A stretch of DNA of 5,975 nucleotides from Prevotellaceae bacterium UBA1743 (GTDB lineage: Bacteria; Bacteroidota; Bacteroidia; Bacteroidales; Bacteroidaceae), in contig DCHV01000056.1 in the NCBI GenBank assembly GCA_002314945.1, forward strand, positions 22,272 to 28,246. Direction: 5' to 3'. The notes under the pieces are model-generated. The model searched no databases. It was not told the DNA's origin and worked only from the letters and a program-made list of their open reading frames with translations. Below, piece by piece: positions 1-5,613 of this stretch. The position numbers and the translations under genes are program-made. Numbering within the stretch: the first letter of the stretch is position 1; every line of letters starts with the position of its first letter.

Positions 1-2064
1 GATGCCGGTAAGACAACTACATCAGAGCGTATCCTCTTCTACACAGGTAAGACTCACAAGATCGGTGAGGTGCATGAGGGTGCAGCTACCATGGACTGGA
101 TGGCTCAGGAGCAAGAGCGTGGTATCACCATTACTTCGGCTGCCACTACTGCCTACTGGACATGGAATGACAAGAAATACAAGTTCAATTTGATCGATAC
201 TCCGGGACACGTGGATTTTACCGCCGAGGTAGAGCGTTCCCTGCGTGTATTGGATGGCGCTGTGGCTACATATTGTGCTGTAGGTGGCGTTCAGCCTCAG
301 TCTGAGACTGTATGGCGTCAGGCAGACAAGTACAATGTTCCCCGTCTGGGCTATGTGAACAAGATGGACCGTTCTGGTGCCAACTTCTTCGAGGTTGTAC
401 GTCAGATGAAGGACGTTCTGGGCGCAAATCCCGTGGTTATTGCAATGCCTATCGGTGCAGAAGAGCACTTCAAGGGTATTGTGGACCTGTTGCAGATGAA
501 GGCAATCCTGTGGCATGATGAGACTATGGGTGCTGAGTATAGTATAGAGGAAATTCCCGCTGAACTGAAGGATGAGGCTGAAGAATGGCGTATGAAGCTT
601 GTGGAGCAAGCTGCCGAGCAGGACGAGGCCTTGATGGAGAAATTCTTCGAGGATCCCGATAGCATCACTCAGGAAGAGTTGATCGCAGCTATTCGCAAGG
701 GAACTCTGGCATTGGACATTGTACCAATGACATGTGGTTCTTCCTTCAAGAACAAGGGTGTACAGAAACTTCTCGACTATGTCTGCATGTTCCTTCCCTC
801 ACCTCTGGATACTCCCAACATCGTGGGAACAAATCCTGAGACTGGCGAGGAAGAGGAGCGTAAGCCAAGCGAGGATGACAAGACATCTGCTCTTGCATTC
901 AAGATCGCTACCGATCCATACGTTGGTCGTTTGACTTTCTTCCGTGTTTATTCAGGTAAGTTGGAGTCTGGCTCTTACATCTACAATGTACGCTCTGGCA
1001 AGAAGGAGCGCGTGAGCCGTCTGTTCCAGATGCACTCCAATCATCAGAATCCTGTCGAGGTAATCGGTGCTGGTGATATCGGCGCAGGCGTTGGCTTCAA
1101 GGATATCCGTACTGGTGATACACTAGCTGAGGAGGATGCACCCATCATTCTGGAATCTATGGATTTCCCCGATCCTGTAATCGGTATCGCAGTAGAACCC
1201 AAGACTCAGAAGGACTTGGACAAACTGTCCAACGGCTTGGCAAAGTTGGCTGAGGAAGACCCCACCTTCACCGTCAAGACTGACGAGCAGAGTGGTCAGA
1301 CCATTATTTCCGGTATGGGTGAGTTGCACCTGGATATCATCATCGACCGTCTGCGTCGTGAGTTCAAGGTGGAATGTAACCAGGGTAAGCCTCAGGTGAA
1401 CTACAAGGAGGCTATTACCAAGACTGTGAATCTGCGCGAGGTATATAAGAAGCAGTCGGGTGGTCGCGGTAAGTTTGCCGATATCATTGTAAACGTTGGT
1501 CCTATCGACGAAGACTACAAGGAAGGCGGACTCCAGTTCATAAACCTGGTAACCGGTGGTAATATTCCCAAGGAATTCATCCCCTCTGTTCAGAAGGGCT
1601 TCGAGAGTGCCATGAAGAATGGTGTGCTCGGTGGTTTCCCCATGGATAGCCTGAAGGTTGAGTTGCTCGATGGTAGCTTCCATCCCGTTGACTCCGACCA
1701 GTTGTCTTTCGAAATTTGTGCCCTCCAGGCCTACAAGAGCGCATGTGCACAGGCTAAGCCCGTTCTGATGGAGCCTATCATGAAACTCGAGGTTGTTACT
1801 CCCGAGGAGAGCATGGGTGATGTAATCGGAGACTTGAACAAGCGTCGTGGCCAGGTGGAAAGCATGGATACGACTCGTACTGGCGCTCGTCTTGTACGTG
1901 CAATGGTTCCTCTGGGCGAAATGTTCGGTTATGTAACTACTTTGCGTACCATTACCTCCGGTCGTGCTACAAGTTCCATGACGTATGATCACCACGCACC
2001 TGTAAGTTCGGGTATTGCAAAGGCTGTTCTCGAAGAGATGCATGGTCGTGTAGATTTGGTATAA
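1..2064 (+). CDS. fusA: Elongation factor G, 5'-truncated by the window edge
   Basis: EF-G is the cytoplasmic GTPase that moves tRNAs and mRNA through the ribosome and, with RRF, splits post-termination ribosomes. The frame is open from base 1 and gives 687 residues; families of about 705 imply some 18 missing N-terminal residues. The window opens inside the P-loop (DAGKT). Visible G motifs, in partial numbering, are RGITI 40-44 (switch I), DTPGH 66-70 with the catalytic His70, NKMD 120-123 and GSSFKNKG 246-253. Domain II carries PYVGRLTFFRVYSG at 306-319. Domain III has GMGELHLD at 438-445. Domain IV includes GGRGKFAD at 487-494 and a tip His at 561. Domain V contains MGDVIGDLNKRRG at 605-617. 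All key residues in view are intact, so this is the canonical factor rather than a divergent EF-G2 paralogue. ATG 70 is an internal Met and not the start. It ends in TAA, 90 nt before rpsJ. The tuf gene that often follows fusA is absent. Confidence 0.98.
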   Translation, partial: DAGKTTTSERILFYTGKTHKIGEVHEGAATMDWMAQEQERGITITSAATTAYWTWNDKKYKFNLIDTPGHVDFTAEVERSLRVLDGAVATYCAVGGVQPQSETVWRQADKYNVPRLGYVNKMDRSGANFFEVVRQMKDVLGANPVVIAMPIGAEEHFKGIVDLLQMKAILWHDETMGAEYSIEEIPAELKDEAEEWRMKLVEQAAEQDEALMEKFFEDPDSITQEELIAAIRKGTLALDIVPMTCGSSFKNKGVQKLLDYVCMFLPSPLDTPNIVGTNPETGEEEERKPSEDDKTSALAFKIATDPYVGRLTFFRVYSGKLESGSYIYNVRSGKKERVSRLFQMHSNHQNPVEVIGAGDIGAGVGFKDIRTGDTLAEEDAPIILESMDFPDPVIGIAVEPKTQKDLDKLSNGLAKLAEEDPTFTVKTDEQSGQTIISGMGELHLDIIIDRLRREFKVECNQGKPQVNYKEAITKTVNLREVYKKQSGGRGKFADIIVNVGPIDEDYKEGGLQFINLVTGGNIPKEFIPSVQKGFESAMKNGVLGGFPMDSLKVELLDGSFHPVDSDQLSFEICALQAYKSACAQAKPVLMEPIMKLEVVTPEESMGDVIGDLNKRRGQVESMDTTRTGARLVRAMVPLGEMFGYVTTLRTITSGRATSSMTYDHHAPVSSGIAKAVLEEMHGRVDLV
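2051..2058 (+). promoter_or_regulatory. Possible Bacteroides-type -7 box at the end of fusA
   Basis: TAGATTTG matches the Bacteroides housekeeping sigma -7 consensus TAnnTTTG. It lies in the last codons of fusA, so transcription would begin around the fusA stop and the transcript would carry the hairpin leader ahead of rpsJ. No TTTG is seen at the expected -33 distance; the nearest T-rich piece is weak. The 8-mer also encodes conserved-looking EF-G residues and single matches occur elsewhere in the window, so chance is a real possibility. Confidence 0.2.
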
Positions 2065-2079
2065 TATAATATAAGGTGT

Positions 2080-2121
2080 AGGAAGTGTGTGTTAGCGAAT
2101 GACTCTTAACGTACACTTCCT
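2080..2121 (+). promoter_or_regulatory. Hairpin in the fusA-rpsJ gap, candidate leader/attenuator
   Basis: AGGAAGTGT (2080-2088) is perfectly complementary to ACACTTCCT (2113-2121). The stem continues inward through 2089-2095 against 2106-2112, with four Watson-Crick and three G-U pairs. This gives about 16 bp closed by a 10-nt loop (2096-2105). It is followed by CCCCTCTAAC, not a T-run, so it does not look like a standard intrinsic terminator. It sits 33 nt upstream of the rpsJ ATG. In gammaproteobacteria the S10 operon leader binds L4 for autogenous control. Whether this structure does anything comparable is inference; it may instead be a processing site or mRNA stabiliser separating fusA from the S10 genes. 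Confidence 0.5.
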
Positions 2122-2154
2122 CCCCTCTAACATCAATTAAAACAAATAAAACTA

Positions 2155-2460
2155 ATGAGTCAAAAAATCAGAATCAAGCTGAAGTCCTACGATCACAACT
2201 TGGTGGACAAATCAGCAGAAAAGATTGTTAAGACAGTCAAGGTGACTGGCGCAATTGTAAGCGGTCCAATTCCTCTGCCCACCCGCAAGAGAATCTTTAC
2301 GGTAAACCGCTCCACTTTCGTAAACAAGAAGAGCCGTGAACAGTTCGAACTCAGTACTTTCAAGCGTTTGATAGACATTTACAGCTCTACCGAAAAAACT
2401 GTTGATGCGTTGATGAAGCTGGAACTTCCCAGTGGTGTGGAAGTGGAAATCAAGGTATAG
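2155..2460 (+). CDS. rpsJ: 30S ribosomal protein uS10 (S10, NusE)
   Basis: The product is 101 residues (E. coli 103). uS10 sits in the 30S head, and as NusE it pairs with NusB in transcription antitermination and contacts NusG. The N-terminal strand QKIRIKLKSYDH (3-14) is followed by the signature GPIPLPTRKR (37-46) and the extended-loop segment STFVNKKSREQFE (53-65). At the E. coli His56 position (SPHVNK) this protein has Phe55, which I recall as normal for Bacteroidales. The C-terminal EKTVDALMKLELPSGVEVEI is standard. The ATG follows an A-rich stretch (ATTAAAACAAATAAAACTA) with no Shine-Dalgarno sequence, as expected in Bacteroidota. It is the first gene of the S10 block, ends in TAG and is followed by a 33-nt gap to rplC. 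Confidence 0.98.
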   Translation: MSQKIRIKLKSYDHNLVDKSAEKIVKTVKVTGAIVSGPIPLPTRKRIFTVNRSTFVNKKSREQFELSTFKRLIDIYSSTEKTVDALMKLELPSGVEVEIKV

Positions 2461-2493
2461 TATTACATTTATTTATTATTAATTATAACTGAA
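2461..2493 (+). other. Extremely A/T-rich spacer before rplC, no SD
   Basis: Thirty of 33 bases are A or T, with a run of TTATT/AATTA elements and no purine-rich SD. It probably serves as an unstructured ribosome loading region for rplC, in keeping with the A/T-dependent initiation common in Bacteroidota. No hairpin or TAnnTTTG box was seen in it. Confidence 0.5.
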
Positions 2494-3111
2494 ATGCCAG
2501 GATTATTAGGAAAGAAAATCGGAATGACATCCGTATTCAGTGCCGAGGGTAAGAATGTACCATGCACTGTTATCGAAGTAGGTCCTTGTGTTGTTACCCA
2601 GTTGAAGAATATGGAGAAGGATGGCTATGTAGCTGTCCAGCTCGGTTTCCAGGAGGCAAAGGAGAAGAATACTTCTGCTCCTCTGATGGGACACTTCAAG
2701 AAGGCTGGTGTGGCTCCACAGAGACACTTGGCCGAGTTCACAGGTTTCGAACAGGAGTTGAATTTGGGCGACACCCTGACTGTAGAGTTGTTCAACGATT
2801 GCAAGTTTGTTGACATCGTTGGTACTTCCAAGGGTCACGGTTTCCAGGGCGTTGTGAAGCGTCATGGTTTTGGTGGTGTTGGTCAGACAACGCATGGTCA
2901 GGATGACCGTTTGCGTAAGCCCGGTTCTATCGGTGCTTGTTCTTACCCTGCAAAGGTCTTCAAGGGCATGCGCATGGGCGGCCAGATGGGTTGTGATCGT
3001 GTTACCACACACAACTTGCAAGTGTTAAAAGTAATTCCCGAGCACAATCTGCTCTTGATCAAGGGTAGTATTCCGGGTTACAAAGGTTCAATCGTTAGTG
3101 TTATCAAGTAA
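2494..3111 (+). CDS. rplC: 50S ribosomal protein uL3 (L3)
   Basis: The product is 205 residues (E. coli 209). uL3 binds 23S rRNA at an early assembly step, and its long loop reaches toward the peptidyl transferase centre. The N-terminal GLLGKKIGMTSVF (3-15) is the classical L3 start. Also seen are GHFKKAG near residue 67, GTSKGHGFQGVVKRHGF (110-126), and the PTC-proximal loop GSIGACSYPAKVFKGMRMGGQMG starting at 144. By alignment to remembered E. coli L3, the PrmB-methylated Gln150 position is Ser150 and the neighbouring Asn149 is Cys149. The C-terminus HNLLLIKGSIPGYKGS is typical. There is no SD. The TAA stop shares its last A with the ATG of rplD, suggesting translational coupling. Confidence 0.98.
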   Translation: MPGLLGKKIGMTSVFSAEGKNVPCTVIEVGPCVVTQLKNMEKDGYVAVQLGFQEAKEKNTSAPLMGHFKKAGVAPQRHLAEFTGFEQELNLGDTLTVELFNDCKFVDIVGTSKGHGFQGVVKRHGFGGVGQTTHGQDDRLRKPGSIGACSYPAKVFKGMRMGGQMGCDRVTTHNLQVLKVIPEHNLLLIKGSIPGYKGSIVSVIK

Positions 3112-3740
3112 TGGAAGTTAGTGTATTAAATATTAAGGGTCAGGATACCGGTCGTAAGGTATCGCTGAACGATGCTATTTACGCTATTGAACCCAATGAC
3201 CACGCAATCTATTTGGACGTGAAATTGCTTATGGCAAACCAGCGTCAGGGAACAGCCAAGTCAAAGGAAAGAAGCGAGATAAGTGGTTCAACTCGCAAGT
3301 TAGGTCGTCAGAAAGGTGGCGGTGGCGCTCGTCGTGGTGACATCAATTCGCCTGTTTTGGTAGGTGGTGGTCGTGTATTCGGTCCTACTCCACGTGACTA
3401 TGGTTTCAAGCTGAACAAGAAGGTACGTGTTTTGGCACGTAAGTCAGCCCTTAGCTACAAGGCTCAGGAAAATGCGATTGTTGTAGTGGAAAACTTCACT
3501 TTTGAGGCTCCCAAGACAAAATCCATGACAGAAATCATAAATAATCTTAAAGTTTCTGGCAAGAAGACCCTTTTTGTTTTGCCAGATTCAGATAAAGTTG
3601 TATATTTGTCAGCTCGTAATATCGAACGCGTCAACGTGATGCCTGCAGCTGCTCTGAATACCTACAAGGTACTCGATGCAGATGTTGTCATTCTCGCTGA
3701 AGGCGCTCTTGATGTTATCGATGCTAACTTAACAAAATAA
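3111..3740 (+). CDS. rplD: 50S ribosomal protein uL4 (L4)
   Basis: The product is 209 residues (E. coli 201). uL4 has a globular domain on the 50S surface and a long loop lining the exit-tunnel constriction with L22. In gammaproteobacteria it also represses the S10 operon. Visible are an N-terminal MEVSVLNIKGQDTGRKV, the tunnel loop from RQGTAKSKERSEISGSTRK (about 45-63) through GRQKGGGGARRGD (65-77), then SPVLVGGGRVFGPTPRDY, NKKVRVLARKSALSYKA and FEAPKTKSM. The E. coli Lys63 equivalent is Lys68. The next triplet is GGG (69-71) where most bacteria have GTG. The start overlaps the rplC stop by one base (TAATG) with no SD, consistent with reinitiation. The stretch at about 3541-3610 uses unusually A/T-rich codons and contains a promoter-like motif. 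Confidence 0.97.
   Translation: MEVSVLNIKGQDTGRKVSLNDAIYAIEPNDHAIYLDVKLLMANQRQGTAKSKERSEISGSTRKLGRQKGGGGARRGDINSPVLVGGGRVFGPTPRDYGFKLNKKVRVLARKSALSYKAQENAIVVVENFTFEAPKTKSMTEIINNLKVSGKKTLFVLPDSDKVVYLSARNIERVNVMPAAALNTYKVLDADVVILAEGALDVIDANLTK
3578..3608 (+). promoter_or_regulatory. Candidate internal Bacteroides-type promoter within rplD
   Basis: TTTG at 3578-3581 and TATATTTG at 3601-3608 are separated by exactly 19 nt. This matches the published Bacteroides pattern of -33 TTTG and -7 TAnnTTTG. The predicted start near 3612-3615 would make a transcript beginning about 140 nt upstream of rplW and covering rplW onward. The surrounding codons are A/T-rich (CTT TTT GTT TTG, GTT GTA TAT TTG) compared with the rest of the gene. 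It is the only one of five TAnnTTTG matches noted on this strand that also has a well-spaced TTTG. Function is inferred from motif only. Confidence 0.4.
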
Positions 3741-3744
3741 GGAG
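3739..3744 (+). promoter_or_regulatory. Shine-Dalgarno-like AAGGAG before rplW
   Basis: AAGGAG begins within the rplD TAA stop and ends 11 nt before the rplW ATG. It is the only strong anti-SD complement in front of a gene here; the other complete starts have A/T-rich or weakly purine-rich leaders. The spacing is longer than the usual 5-9 nt. Bacteroidota ribosomes generally do not use SD pairing because the 16S tail is sequestered, so its role is uncertain. Confidence 0.4.
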
Positions 3745-3755
3745 CCTGAACGTAT

Positions 3756-4046
3756 ATGGGATACATAATTAAACCATTGGTCACTGAGAAGATGACCAGT
3801 ATCACAGAGAAGCAGAACAAGTTCGGCTTCATCGTGCGTCCTGACGCAAACAAGATTGAGATTAAGAAAGAGGTTGAGGCCTTGTACAATGTCACCGTTA
3901 CAGACGTGAACACTTGCGTCTATGCAGGTAAAAACAAGAGTCGCTACACCAAGTCTGGTCTTGTGAAAGGCCGTACAAACGCTTTCAAAAAGGCTGTAGT
4001 AACCTTGAAGGAAGGCGACGTTATTGATTTTTACAGCAATATTTAA
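3756..4046 (+). CDS. rplW: 50S ribosomal protein uL23 (L23)
   Basis: The product is 96 residues (E. coli 100). uL23 lies at the polypeptide exit and is the docking site for trigger factor and SRP. The start MGYIIKPLVTEK aligns with E. coli VLRAPHVSEK, so the N-terminus is about seven residues shorter. Glu11 corresponds to E. coli Glu18, the trigger-factor contact. Further matches are KFGFIVRPDANKIEIKKEVE, VNTCVYAGK and the C-terminal KKAVVTLKEGDVIDF. The ATG at 3756 is chosen because it begins the conserved strand, and there is no room upstream beyond the rplD stop 15 nt away. A 6-nt gap separates it from rplB. Confidence 0.97.
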   Translation: MGYIIKPLVTEKMTSITEKQNKFGFIVRPDANKIEIKKEVEALYNVTVTDVNTCVYAGKNKSRYTKSGLVKGRTNAFKKAVVTLKEGDVIDFYSNI

Positions 4047-4052
4047 TAGAAG

Positions 4053-4877
4053 ATGGCAGTACGTAAATTTAAGCCCACGACACCGGGTCAAAGACATAAG
4101 ATTATAGGTACCTTCGAGGAGATTACTGCATCGGTACCTGAGAAGTCTCTCGTTTGCGGCAAAAATTCTACAGGTGGACGTAACCACGTAGGTAAGATGA
4201 CCATGCGCTATATCGGCGGTGGCCACAAGCAGAAGTATCGTTTCATTGATTTCAAGCGAGAGAAAGATGGTGTTCCAGCAGTTGTGAAGACAATCGAGTA
4301 TGATCCTAACCGTTCAGCTCGTATCGCTTTGTTGTTCTATGCTGATGGAGAAAAACGTTATATTATTGCTCCCAACGGATTGACCGTAGGTGCGAAGGTT
4401 ATGAGTGGTGCAGATGCAGCTCCCGAAGTAGGAAATGCACTCCCCCTGCAGAACATTCCTGTAGGTACCATCATCCACAACATTGAGCTCCGTCCAGGTC
4501 AAGGTGCATTGCTTGTACGTTCCGCTGGTAATTTTGCTCAGTTAACATCTCGTGAAGGTCGCTACTGTGTTATCAAGTTGCCTTCAGGAGAGACACGTCA
4601 GATTTTGAGTGCTTGCAAGGCTACTGTGGGTAGTGTTGGTAACTCAGATCACGGTTTGGAGAGCTCAGGTAAGGCTGGTCGTTCACGCTGGTTGGGCCGT
4701 CGTCCTCACAACCGTGGTGTTGTCATGAATCCTCATGATCATCCTATGGGTGGTGGTGAAGGTCGTCAGTCTGGTGGTCACCCACGTTCACGTAAGGGCT
4801 TGTATGCAAAGGGTCTGAAGACTCGTGCACCGAAGAAGCAGTCCAACAAGTATATTATCGAAAGGTGTAATAAGTAA
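4053..4877 (+). CDS. rplB: 50S ribosomal protein uL2 (L2)
   Basis: The product is 274 residues (E. coli 273). uL2 is a primary 23S-binding protein needed for subunit association, tRNA binding and peptidyl transferase activity. The N-terminal KFKPTTPGQRH, RYIGGGHKQKYRFIDFKR (52-69), VKTIEYDPNRSARIALL, the core NIPVGTIIHNIE, and SAGNFAQLTSREG are all family signatures. The C-terminal domain has GKAGRSRWLGRRPHNRG and MNPHDHPMGGGEGR. His230 (gene numbering) matches the functionally important E. coli His229 of the mature protein. The second His of the usual DHPHGGGEG is Met232, which I recall as common in Bacteroidales. A short AGAAG lies just before the ATG, too close for a normal SD. rpsS follows after 21 nt. 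Confidence 0.98.
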   Translation: MAVRKFKPTTPGQRHKIIGTFEEITASVPEKSLVCGKNSTGGRNHVGKMTMRYIGGGHKQKYRFIDFKREKDGVPAVVKTIEYDPNRSARIALLFYADGEKRYIIAPNGLTVGAKVMSGADAAPEVGNALPLQNIPVGTIIHNIELRPGQGALLVRSAGNFAQLTSREGRYCVIKLPSGETRQILSACKATVGSVGNSDHGLESSGKAGRSRWLGRRPHNRGVVMNPHDHPMGGGEGRQSGGHPRSRKGLYAKGLKTRAPKKQSNKYIIERCNK

Positions 4878-4898
4878 AAAAGTTAACTAGAGTAAATT

Positions 4899-5168
4899 AT
4901 GAGTCGTTCATTAAAGAAAGGTCCGTATATTGAAGTAAGCCTTGAGAAGAAGATTCTGGCCATGAATGAGAGTGGTAAGAAGAATGTCGTAAAGACATGG
5001 TCTCGTGCTTCTATGATTTCACCTGATTTCGTAGGACACACCGTAGGCGTTCATAACGGAAATAAATTTATTCCTGTTTACGTTACTGAGAACATGGTTG
5101 GACACAAGTTGGGAGAGTTCGCTCCTACTCGCAAGTTCGGCGGCCATGCTGGTCAGAAGAAGAAATAA
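4899..5168 (+). CDS. rpsS: 30S ribosomal protein uS19 (S19)
   Basis: The product is 89 residues (E. coli 92). uS19 binds 16S rRNA in the 30S head near S13 and faces the intersubunit bridge region. The start MSRSLKKGPYIEVSLEKKI is diagnostic, followed by KTWSRASMISPDFVGHTVGVHNG (32-54), KFIPVYVTENMVGHKLGEFAPTR and a lysine-rich end GGHAGQKKK. The leader GTTAACTAGAGTAAATT has no convincing SD. It lies between rplB and rplV as in nearly all bacterial S10 operons. A 37-nt spacer follows, containing a run of nine A. Confidence 0.98.
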   Translation: MSRSLKKGPYIEVSLEKKILAMNESGKKNVVKTWSRASMISPDFVGHTVGVHNGNKFIPVYVTENMVGHKLGEFAPTRKFGGHAGQKKK

Positions 5169-5205
5169 GCAGGCGATTTAGTCAAAAAAAAAGAGTAATA
5201 ATATA
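5169..5205 (+). other. Spacer before rplV with a nine-A tract
   Basis: This 37-nt gap contains nine consecutive A at 5184-5192, then GAGTAATAATATA directly before the ATG. It is probably an unstructured A-rich translation enhancer. No hairpin and no usable SD were seen; GAG at 5193-5195 is a weak partial match at best. Confidence 0.4.
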
Positions 5206-5601
5206 ATGGGAAAAAGAAAAAAATTAGCTGCTGACGCAAGAAAGGCAGCACTTAAGACCCAGTATTTTGCCAAGTTGCAGAATGTGCCTTCTTCTCCCCG
5301 CAAGATGAGATATGTGGTTGATTTGGTTCGCGGCATGGAAGTAACAAGAGCATTGGCAACTTTGAAGTTCTGCAAAAAGGCTGCTTCAGCAGAAGTTGAG
5401 AAACTTTTGCGTTCAGCTATTTCAAACTGGGAACAGAAGAATGAGCGTAAGGCTGAGAACGGTGAACTTTTCATTTCCAAGATATTTGTAGATGAAGGTG
5501 CAACTCTGAAACGTATGAGACCAGCCCCTCAGGGCCGTGGTTATAGAATCCGCAAGCGTTCTAACCATGTTACTTTGTTCGTTGACACTAAGAATGATTA
5601 A
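5206..5601 (+). CDS. rplV: 50S ribosomal protein uL22 (L22)
   Basis: The product is 131 residues, longer than E. coli L22 (110) because of N- and C-terminal extensions usual in Bacteroidota. uL22 touches all 23S domains, and its beta-hairpin lines the exit tunnel opposite L4. The basic start MGKRKKLAADARKAALK precedes the conserved core AKLQNVPSSPRKMRYVVDLVRG (about 22-43), then EKLLRSAISNWEQKNERK. The tunnel hairpin GATLKRMRPAPQGRGYRIRKRSNH has Lys-Arg at 102-103, in the region corresponding to the E. coli MKR macrolide hotspot, and it is intact. ATG 5206 is preferred because it gives the standard Bacteroidota N-terminus. rpsC begins 12 nt after the stop. Confidence 0.97.
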   Translation: MGKRKKLAADARKAALKTQYFAKLQNVPSSPRKMRYVVDLVRGMEVTRALATLKFCKKAASAEVEKLLRSAISNWEQKNERKAENGELFISKIFVDEGATLKRMRPAPQGRGYRIRKRSNHVTLFVDTKND

Positions 5602-5613
5602 GAGTAAGAAAGT

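Noticed and set aside
70..72. ATG 70 as the start of fusA
   Set aside because: The same frame is open to base 1 and encodes the P-loop DAGKT and following conserved residues, so the gene starts upstream of the window.
22..609. 195-codon open frame on the minus strand opposite the EF-G G domain
   Set aside because: It is antisense to the conserved GTPase motifs and shows no family resemblance; a codon-bias shadow.
1470..1477. TAAGTTTG in fusA as a promoter box
   Set aside because: No TTTG/TTG at the right upstream distance, and the bases encode conserved EF-G residues.
1123..2043. 306-codon open frame on the minus strand opposite fusA
   Set aside because: It lies wholly antisense to a clearly conserved EF-G frame. 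The product is low in recognisable motifs, and such long shadows arise from the codon bias of highly expressed genes.
2060..2070. Sigma70-type TATAAT -10 boxes
   Set aside because: TATAAT occurs, but Bacteroidota primary sigma factors recognise TAnnTTTG, and no TTGACA-like element is placed upstream.
2080..2130. Rho-independent terminator after fusA
   Set aside because: The stem is good but the sequence after it is CCCCTCTAAC with no T-run, so termination is not supported by the usual criteria.
2506..3021. 171-codon minus-strand frame opposite rplC
   Set aside because: Fully within the L3 gene, with no recognisable protein features.
3729..4226. 165-codon minus-strand frame across rplW and the start of rplB
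   Set aside because: Overlaps two conserved ribosomal protein genes on the other strand, with no recognisable domain.
4529..4536. TAATTTTG in rplB as a promoter box
   Set aside because: Only a partial ATTG at 17 nt upstream. It is a weak match inside conserved L2 sequence, consistent with chance.
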